A stretch of 64,000 bases of DNA from Tubiluchus corallicola. Taxonomy: Eukaryota; Priapulida; Priapulimorpha; Priapulimorphida; Tubiluchidae. The notes under the pieces were generated by a model. The model was not told where the DNA came from. It ran no database searches and was given only the letters and a program-made list of their open reading frames with translations. The stretch lies in contig JAQGDQ010000142.1 in NCBI GenBank assembly GCA_030141605.1, positions 248,001 through 312,000 of the forward strand. Reading direction: 5' to 3'. Of the stretch, positions 56,511 through 64,000 are shown one piece after another (within the stretch, counting starts at the first letter, position 1; every line of letters begins with the position of its first letter). The translations under genes were made by a program, and so were the position numbers.

Positions 56511-57680
56511 TTCAGTGAAGAAGAAGCATTGCTTACAGCATTGTTTCTCTACATGTGATGGCGTCATGCAATTAAAAAGTGGACTTTTGTGGTTTTCAAC
56601 CATTCCAACAACGAAAATTTTTAACTGAAAAATTGCAAAACGAACTGTGTATGGTTGCTTTGTATTCGTTGTATGTTCACAGCAAAATTGGACAGGCGGA
56701 CATTCATTTCAGAGAAAGCTGGGGAAATTAAAGCGGTCCTGAACAAGCATTAAACAGGCGCAAACGAAAGAAATTCAACCAACCAGAAATACTGGAACAC
56801 TTGTAAGACTGTTGTAGGCCTAGATAGTTATTCTGGTGAAGAAAAGTATTCTGAATCACACCATGTAAATAAATAACTAACCATGCTTTTTGCAGTAAAG
56901 TTTAGTGTGTCTTTTGTTTTTTTACATCAATATTTCGGCAGCTGGTTAAATCCGATGTAGCTGTTCCTACCTGCGACAAATCTGTCAGGATATGAAGCCT
57001 GTATTTCCAACAAGCCGAGCGCATTCAAGAATTGTAAATTTTTAAAGTTGCTTATCGAGTACAATAGGTCAAAAATGCTCTTTATGTCAAAAAAAGTAAT
57101 TATGGGGAAACAAGCAAAACTTTATCTGATAGATTTAAAGATCATCAGTGGACCTTGTTTAATCTGAACGCCAACTATGCTATTGTGCATCGTTTTTGTA
57201 ATGATCACAACCTGATCTTGTCTTTCTCTTTCTCTCTATTCCTCTTCCTCTTTCGCTTTCTTCTCTCTCCCTCTTTCTCCTTCTCTCTGGTATGTTAATT
57301 AATTTTTTTAATAACAGCAAATAGAAGTGTAAATACCTTCTTTCTTTTTTTGACTCACTTTCTGGTAAATTATTTTATTTCCAGAAAATTAAATGGTAAA
57401 TTATTCTGGTAAATTATTTTTTTAAGAAACTCTATGAAGTTCTTTCAGTAGCTTTCGTAAGCACACGTTGCTTAAGCTAAATTCAAACTTCTGCAGCTTA
57501 CCTAGTGTTCAAGCAAAATATCGCAAAATTAGCGATCTGATTTTTTGTAAATACTTTTGACGGAAATTGGCAACGAGCTGCTTTTCTTCAATCGATGAAC
57601 GACGTCATTGGTGGAGGACTGGGCGTTCAAAATGAGAGCACCCAAGCATGAACTGATCGCATAGTCTATGATCGCAATGA
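56511..57680. other. Intergenic spacer with a (CT)-rich tract
   Basis: The first ~100 bp may be LINE 3' UTR. 57218-57290 is an imperfect (CTTT/CTCT)n tract. At 57390-57425 GGTAAATTATTCT repeats. No gene supported. Confidence 0.45.
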
Positions 57681-57943
57681 TGACGGTATAGTCTAGTGGT
57701 AACGCGTCCCCTTTCCGTCTGGGAGGTCGTGAGTTCAATATCGAAGATTTCAAAAATGGTGCCTGCTGTTGCCCTGCCTGGCGCGTGGTATTTAGGGTAA
57801 AAGTGGGGTAATAATAATCTCTGTTGCGTAGGTGTCGTTTGTTATTTGCAGTCGGCGATAAAAGCCTCATGGCAGGCTTGTGTTGTCTGTTGAATTTCAA
57901 GCCGACTTGAAATAAAGGTTATTATTATTATTATTATTATTAT
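57681..57943 (+). mobile_element. tRNA-derived SINE with (ATT)n tail
   Basis: The head has an A box TATAGTCTAGTGG (57687-57699) and a B box GAGTTCAATATC (57730-57742) spaced as in a tRNA gene. A ~175-bp unrelated body (containing GTGCCTGCTGTTGCCCTGCC and CCTCATGGCAGGCTTGTG) follows, then AATAAAGGTT and (ATT)n. About 263 bp. Pol III transcription from the boxes is expected; mobility would need a partner LINE. Confidence 0.82.
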
Positions 57944-58357
57944 CGCGACTTTAAAGTGACTCTACTAATTATACGTTGTGTTTCTTTCTCTCGGAAGGCT
58001 CGTAGAGAAAATCAGAAAACACGTCAAATTGAACAGGTTTATTGTGTGAGAATTCCACAACACAAAGTATGAAGGAACACAAAATATGTACAGTCAATGT
58101 GATAATCTGGTAACTGTTAACATGTAAGCGAGAAAGCGTGTATCTGAGAATATGAGAATAAACTTGAGCGGCCAGCTCCGCCTTACATATCAGTGCAACT
58201 ATAATATATATGAAAGTTCTAGAATCTACGTATGCTTCTACAAGGTAAGAAGTTTGGTTCTACCATACTATAGAACATTCTAGTGAATCTCCACAACATT
58301 ATACGTGGCTCTTATCGCTCTTTTATTACTAAATCGTTCTAACATTTTTCGTAGACG
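57944..58357. other. Intergenic spacer
   Basis: No feature supported. Borders the SINE and the foldback element. Confidence 0.35.
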
Positions 58358-59262
58358 GTGCGCGGTAAAACTGGCACAGTAAAAATTGCACAGGAATATG
58401 GCACAGGGAGAAATGGCACAAATGGAAAACTAGGTAAAAATGGCACAGAAAAAAGTAGCGCAGTAAAATGGAACAGGATAAAATGGCACAGAAAAAACGG
58501 CACATGTGTTATTTTGACGCAATTGATTTCTATAACTTATTCGTCTGATTCTTTTGATTAAAAATATTTAACACAAAGATAAAGAAACAAACATACAAAA
58601 TGTAACTATACTGGTATTTCATAGACTAGGAAAAGACTCACAAAATATTTGCTCATTAAATAGATTTATAATAAATATTGCACAAATGTTCTAAATAATG
58701 TTTACCTACTTTTTAACAATTAAATTTGGCGATGGTAACAAACTGACAAATATACACGTGTTTACATACCAAGTCACATTGTAAGGCTATATGCATTTAT
58801 AAACAGTGCTACACAGTTTTACAAGCGAGAAATTCTCGAATTGGAACTGTAACTAACTCATAGTTGTTTGCCCAGGTGGAGATAACAAAAATAAGGTACT
58901 AAACACTGCGAAGTACAAGTTTTGCAAAAAAAGAACTGGCGTAGATTCCCATTTTGTCACTTTGTACCCGCCTTTCTTCACAAAGTTTCTAGGAAATCTG
59001 TTGGATAGTTTTCGCGTAATAGGCTTCCTGCCATAACAGACAAAAACAATCAAACAAACAAACAAACTGCGTTGAAGCATAACTTCCTTGGCAGAGGTAA
59101 AAATAACTAAAATAACTATTACCCACTGTTACCCTAACCCTAAGCACATATTTTACTAAGTGTGCCATTTTTCCTGGGCCATTTTACCTACTTTTCCATT
59201 TCTGCCATTTTTCCTGTGCCATTTTTACCGTGCCATTTTTTTCTGTTCCATTTTGCCTATAT
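58358..59262. mobile_element. Foldback-like element with inverted AAATGGCACAG arrays
   Basis: The left arm (58358-58505) is a run of words around AAAATGGCACAGG. The right arm (59158-59262) is the same array reversed and complemented (CCTGTGCCATTTTT). The match goes beyond the word: the order AAATGGAAAA(C/G)TAGGTAAAA is kept in both arms, so they are true inverted repeats of about 100-150 bp. The ~650-bp interior has no transposase and includes a copy of the CAAA/CATAACTTCC repeat family (58930-59100). Confidence 0.75.
58930..59100 (+). repeat. CAAA-microsatellite / CATAACTTCC repeat family, copy 2
   Basis: Conserved block with CACAAAGTTTCTAGGAAATC, then (CAAA)n, then GAAGCATAACTTCCTTGGCA. 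Same order as 31180-31405. Confidence 0.6.
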
Positions 59263-59882
59263 TCTTCGCAAACATTGAGATAAGCCTAACTTTCCAGAAG
59301 GCTTGACCTTTCCTTTAAATATTTGAAACCAAACTGAACAAGAAAAAAACGTTGAAGGTCGGGGGAGAGCCTGCATGGATTTGAACCACGGACTTTTATG
59401 CCTTCCAGTTTTTCACAGTTTCTCCTTTTCGGTCATATTTCTTTTAAAAAATTTATTATTAGTACATTTGTTCGACAACTGATAAATCACACAGTATTTA
59501 ACGTATACATAGTGCTTATGCTGATTACTTATTAGCATAAAGGTCTGCTATTAACAGCATTATACTAATAAGTACTTCAGTAAAATACTAATATTGCTAT
59601 ATAGTAAAAATTACAATGTAAGTCAGATAGAAACTTACCATTGTGTCAAAGTTGATACCGTCTGTGCATTTAACAATTTACTGCTTCATAATACACTTAA
59701 TTTTCATGTTCATGCTCAAATCTGTAAGACTTTCACAGAAATTGCGCTGTAATTCGTCTAACTCGAAGTTAATTGACAAGGGACATCTGATTGGCTAAAT
59801 CACGCATAGCGACACGCATGCGCACTGCAATTTTGAACACTATAGGAACGCCAAATCTCGGAGACAAATATAGGTGCCGTGA
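59263..59882. other. Spacer with a possible reverse tRNA-like B box
   Basis: 59361-59410 on the - strand reads GTGGTTCAAATCCATGCAGG, a pol III B-box and T-arm match, with no A box placed. Nothing else supported. Confidence 0.35.
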
Positions 59883-60059
59883 TTGGAAGTCGATCCTTCT
59901 AAATTAGAGAAACAAATTTCTCTATTGAGAACGACATGCGATTCTTATGACGAAACAAACGGTGGCGTCAGTTACACTGATTTGGAAGACGAAGAAAGCC
60001 AACGAGCTGTAATCAATCACCCTTTTAAAATCTTATTAAAGTATTTTAAGCCTACATAA
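59883..60059 (+). CDS. Possible terminal exon, unknown protein
   Basis: An open block without an ATG, beginning after a TGA and reading L-E-V-D-P-S-K-L-E-K-Q-I-S-L-L-R, then acidic Y-T-D-L-E-D-E-E-S-Q, ending L-L-K-Y-F-K-P-T and TAA. An AATAAA signal is at 60190-60195. Composition is protein-like, but no family is recognised and the acceptor is uncertain. Confidence 0.27.
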   Translation: MEVDPSKLEKQISLLRTTCDSYDETNGGVSYTDLEDEESQRAVINHPFKILLKYFKPT

Positions 60060-62094
60060 GTGAAAGGCAAAGCTGTGTTACGCGCAGTGATTGTGCTGCA
60101 GGTGTTCCATAACTCTTTCGTTTCTGTGTGGCTACTTGGTGTGTGCCACGCATCTTTTCTGCGCAGAAAACTGGAAGCATAAAATGCGCAATAAAAGTAA
60201 CACATCTCAGTAGCAACTTATAGTCCTACTTTTATTATCGAAACCAGACTCATTGTGTTCAGTCACATCTTGCATTTACCTTAGAATGACATTCAGTAGA
60301 ACACAGACCTTCGCAAGCCCGAACAATTTTAACCACGTTCATCTGATTCTTTCAAAGGAATTTGCTGTTATTATTGTTGGCTTTATTGATGACATATATT
60401 GGCTTTATTTGCTGATGTGAACAGTGAAACTATAAAACAATTGAGACAGACAGGAACAATAGAATCAGACGGGAATAATGAGTAAATAGGAAATTTGTAA
60501 TTGCATAGGACAACACATTCTAAAACAAACGGACAGGCAGACAAACTGCGATGAAAACACAAACTCCTTGGTGAAGGTCTTAACAATCGGAAAAGGACGC
60601 GCAATAAAGCTAAAAACTTGATTTTTAAGCAGAAGATTTTTGTATTATCTTGATTTACGGTTTGACTTTAATTGTATTATTTAAGATTTTTTAAAATATA
60701 TGCAGTTTAGCTATGTGTGGTACTGAATCTGCTTACCTATCTACTGTCAAGTTCGTTACAAAGCGCCGTGACGTATTTTTGTTCTTTGAAATTGTTTGTG
60801 TCTTAGTTGATAGGCTGTCACCATACCATAATGGGCCACTGATAATTATTAGTCTATTGAGTAGAATTTAAGTGAATGATTGTCAATTAATTGCACCAGT
60901 CAAAATTCCCATTATAGCCATTGTGAGAACTTAGAAGATCTACGCTTGGGATTATGATCAACATCTAAATAAAAGAATACTTCCAATAGCGGCGGTAACA
61001 TCAAAGGAACTGCTTAGTAGCAGAAAGAGTTGGGATTCGCCTTTGTCAGCATCCCGAGAAGCCCTATAAAGGAAGCTGCTAGCGGACATTTGCACTAGCA
61101 TTTCCAGTCATGGAAAGACTTGTAAGAGCCATATTTCTGATATCAACTTTTTGCGTGGTGCCAATCTAATACTTATAATTCTCCAGGTATACGTTTTTAC
61201 GGATTTTAAATGATACGCTATTTTCTCGACAGCTACTGAACCATTTGTAACAAATGACATCAAACGAACCGTCTCGGTCTATCCCAGTCCCAGTTTTAGA
61301 TGTTCATTGTAATTATCATTGTAAATGTGTGCGTACTTTTGCGTAACTTATGACCTAGCTGCCAAAATAAATAATGCAACTTAATCTAATCTAAACATAA
61401 ACAAACTCATTTTTATACATGCAACGTGTAAACGGTGGAGAAACGATTGCTGAGTGGTAACGAGATCCGGTTTGCACTTAGCAGCCACAAAGAAGCGGTG
61501 ATGCTTCTGTTCAGTAAATAGATGGGTGACCACTGGAAACTGCTTCTAAGCAGTTCCATCTCTTATACTGCCACTGGCTGTCTGCCTCTCTGGGAAGGAT
61601 ATGTGCGAACACCAGTGACTATATGTGTAAGACATTTCTGCCAATTTACTGTCTAATCTGAGAGAATTATTCTTAATAATAAATAACGAATATTGAACAG
61701 TTCACAAGCAACTACACCCTACCATTCAGCTTATGAGTGGAAAATAGATACTCTTATCACAATCATCATAATTACGCTAATTAACTGTACAATCGTAGAT
61801 ATGCCTAGTCTATTATTGCCACCTTAATGCTTTCTTGTACCTTTCTCTTTACATGCATCTCGGCTTATAATTTCCTATTAACTAACGATCGGTGTTAAAC
61901 GCAGTAATTTGATTACTAGGCAAAAGCTTTGCCATGTAATGGCGTAACGTGCTAAGATTGACTTCAGGGGTTTAGTTAAACCAGTCTCTTACTGTGTTCT
62001 GATTTTTTGTCTCCTTAATTTAAGTGCATCCCAAAGGCACAAACATACGCCTTAAAAAAACTACTCAGAATAACCACAGTTATAGGCAATTTAT
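60060..62094. other. Intergenic stretch with a weak SINE-like patch
   Basis: 60530-60590 holds a partial copy of the CAAA/CACAAACTCC repeat family. 61445-61545 has TGCTGAGTGGTAACG and AGATGGGTGACCACTGG, the latter resembling the internal region of 5S-derived SINEs. No gene supported. Confidence 0.35.
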
Positions 62095-62320
62095 ACACAA
62101 GGTGTTAACTATGGTGTGCCACAAGGATTCAACTTAAGACCATTGTTTTTCTTATCTACATTAATGACACGCCTCTTGTTACCGATTTCATTTTGTTTTT
62201 CCTGTTGTCTAACCACTTGCGACCACTAGTTTGTTAACTTTACAACAGAAAATTAAAATTTGATTACTAGTTGCAAGTGAGCAAAATTGTCGGGTCAATT
62301 TCACCAAAACAAAGTGTAAT
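62095..62320 (+). mobile_element. LINE reverse transcriptase remnant
   Basis: Encodes G-V-N-Y-G-V-P-Q-G-F-N-L-R-P-L-F-F-L then I-N-D, the conserved RT block 'GVPQGSxLGPLLFxxYIND'. A later N-F-T-K-T-K (~62300) matches the NPxKTK block. Frameshifted and short. Confidence 0.65.
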
Positions 62321-62565
62321 GTTCATACCATGATTTCTCCACTTTTGACCTCAAAGTGATCTGTATTCACAACATGTCACATAATTCAGAAGTAAATATG
62401 AGTCAAGGTCACTAAGCTCTGGTCGCTTCTTTTTTTCTGGTCGATTTTTGCCGTCGCACTACTTTCCTTAGCTGTTGTAACATTCATAGAGCTCTCTATA
62501 ATGTATTACGTCACACAACATTTATTCAGTATCTTCTAACAACAAATCTGTTGTACTATAAAATC

Positions 62566-62810
62566 TTAGAACTGAAATAGATATTTCATTGTTGAATCTG
62601 CTTGTTGTTTGCCATAGCCTTTTAGTTTCATAATGTGATCACGTGATGTGCAGTCAGATTGCCTAATAACATCAGAGTAACCAGGAAAAAGAAATGAAGT
62701 CGGTAACAATAAGCATATCATTATGTAGGTAAGAAAAAACAGTGGTCCTAAATTGAATCCTTGAGGTACACTGTAGTTAACACCCTGCATATAAAGTGTA
62801 GTAACCCGCA
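62566..62810 (-). mobile_element. LINE reverse transcriptase remnant, opposite orientation
   Basis: The - strand encodes G-V-N-Y-S-V-P-Q-G-F-N-L-G-P-L-F-F-L-T-Y, the same RT block and about the same DNA as 62095-62215, but inverted. Together they form a ~110-bp imperfect inverted repeat about 480 bp apart. Confidence 0.65.
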
Positions 62811-63607
62811 CTATTTGCTGCATCAAAGTGCACAATCGGGCAATACCGTTCTTATAAATAAAACAGACGTTTAAGTGAGAAAGAGCTGCTCGACTGTACG
62901 TTTATATGTTTGACAATAATAAACTATCGCTACAAAAAAGTGTGCGGGCCTTTTTATGTTTATTTGTTTATTGCTTCTAATTTAAACTAAAACGTGCAAA
63001 GCAACAACTAAGAAGTTCGAAAAAATCAATTGCCTTTGTTTGTTCAATATTTATTTCTACACCGTTTAACATCTTTTTAAAAATCTTTTTAAAGAAAGGC
63101 TTTTCATCTGCTTTCACTTCTGTTTTATTTACAAAAATAGATTTAATATTATTTATTGCTGTTGAGCTTTAGTTAAACGATCTTAAACGCTCCATTTTTT
63201 TTAAATATCACATGAAAATAATATTAAATAATAAAAAAAATGTTATTTAATTTCCTAGTAGTCTCAATAATCACAGTTCACATTTATAATTATAAACATA
63301 GTGAGCGCCTCAAACTATATTGTAAAAGAGTATCCTAGCGTTAGAATAAAAATAAGAAATATGCAAAGCAATGCCAATCGACGTCAATTTTAATAGAAAT
63401 TTAAGAACGTAGACAATGTTAACTTCAACAAATCGCTGCAAGGACACAGCTGAACTAATTACAAAAGTCATAATAAGCTTTAGAGTAGGCAACACGCTCA
63501 CGCACACACATCCATATACGCACGCACACATAGTTACGATTAGTTGTAGGTCTCATAATTATGTTACTTATATTGATTTCGGCGTGGTAAATCTAGTAGT
63601 ATTACAG
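62811..63607. other. Intergenic spacer
   Basis: AT-rich, with a CACG/CACA tract near 63500. No gene supported. Confidence 0.35.
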
Positions 63608-63736
63608 GCCATTTACTTGCAACAGACCTGTCCAGACATAAAGAACATGTGTACTTGTTCAAGCCAAAGATGGGTGAAAAAAGAGCCAACAGAAATTATC
63701 ATGAACAGAGTAAAAATCGAGTTTTTAATGTTGTGA
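63608..63736 (+). CDS. Possible terminal exon, unknown protein
   Basis: Acceptor TAGTAGTATTACAG|GCC, then 42 codons (A-I-Y-L-Q-Q-T-C-P-D..C-T-C-S-S-Q-R-W-V-K-K-E-P-T) and TGA. Two AATAAA signals follow within 250 nt (63943 and 63982). The frame is also open upstream, through a CACA repeat, so it may be chance. Confidence 0.25.
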   Translation, partial: AIYLQQTCPDIKNMCTCSSQRWVKKEPTEIIMNRVKIEFLML

Positions 63737-64000
63737 AATTCAGTTTTCAGACTAGTGTGTCGTATAAGTGCCACTAGGCAGCAGTAGTTCATTTCGTTTT
63801 TCGTTGTAAAATTACCGATGTAACTGACCTGATGTAAAAATACACACTCCGAGAAGCGTATTCTGTTTCAACATAGTTTATTAATAAGATGAAGAAATTC
63901 AGCTCACTACACTATGTAGTTTTATGTGATATAAACATTACTAATAAAATAATGCATAATACTGTAATTGCAGCACTACCAATAAAAGTTGTATCAAATA

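Noticed and set aside
57529-57900. 123-codon - strand frame
   Set aside because: Lies mostly antisense to the SINE at 57681-57943.

Overview
The window looks like nuclear DNA of an animal, most likely a marine invertebrate; I cannot name the lineage. It is AT-rich. The genes have GT-AG introns and are far apart. The protein families (rhodopsin-type GPCR, H-NOX guanylyl cyclase) are metazoan. Much of the rest is microsatellites, degenerate tandem repeats, foldback elements, MITE-like and SINE-like elements and decayed non-LTR retrotransposons. I see no bacterial operon, CRISPR array, rRNA gene or intact tRNA gene.

Layout. 0-4.7 kb: a perfect 86-bp palindrome, a short-word repeat array, then sequence with no gene I can support. 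4.7-5.9 kb (-): an intact coding exon for a 386-aa class A GPCR with a non-canonical DRY region. 6-18 kb: repeats, including two families seen as paired copies and a foldback element at 11.3-12.3 kb. 18.46-18.54 kb: a CRE plus TATA-like promoter candidate. 20.6-25.3 kb (+): a complete seven-exon gene for a 347-aa protein I do not recognise, with one hydrophobic segment and a long acidic tail. 26.5-28.4 kb: a satellite with a unit of about 90 bp. 31.7-32.07 kb (-): a terminal exon ending in a CaaX box.

35.9-43.9 kb (-): an atypical soluble guanylyl cyclase reconstructed from seven exons whose phases all agree. It has an NO-type heme-binding H-NOX domain, a HNOBA/PAS region, a signalling helix, a cyclase domain with alpha-like active-site residues, and a predicted C-terminal membrane anchor, which is unusual for this family. 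The CaaX exon downstream on the same strand is in a phase that would fit an alternative end of this gene. A separate + strand exon lies inside one of the cyclase introns.

44-64 kb: microsatellites, a second copy of a ~550-bp repeat, CR1/jockey-like LINE fragments (49-50.6 kb), a MITE whose sister copy is in intron 1 of the seven-exon gene, a nearly full-length but frameshifted LINE (53.5-56.5 kb), a tRNA-derived SINE (57.7 kb), a foldback element (58.4-59.3 kb) and two oppositely oriented LINE remnants (62.1-62.8 kb).

Functionally, the two recognisable genes are both signalling components (a GPCR and a gas-sensing cyclase); nothing in the sequence shows that they act together. All splice sites and domain calls come from reading the sequence, without database searches or transcript evidence.
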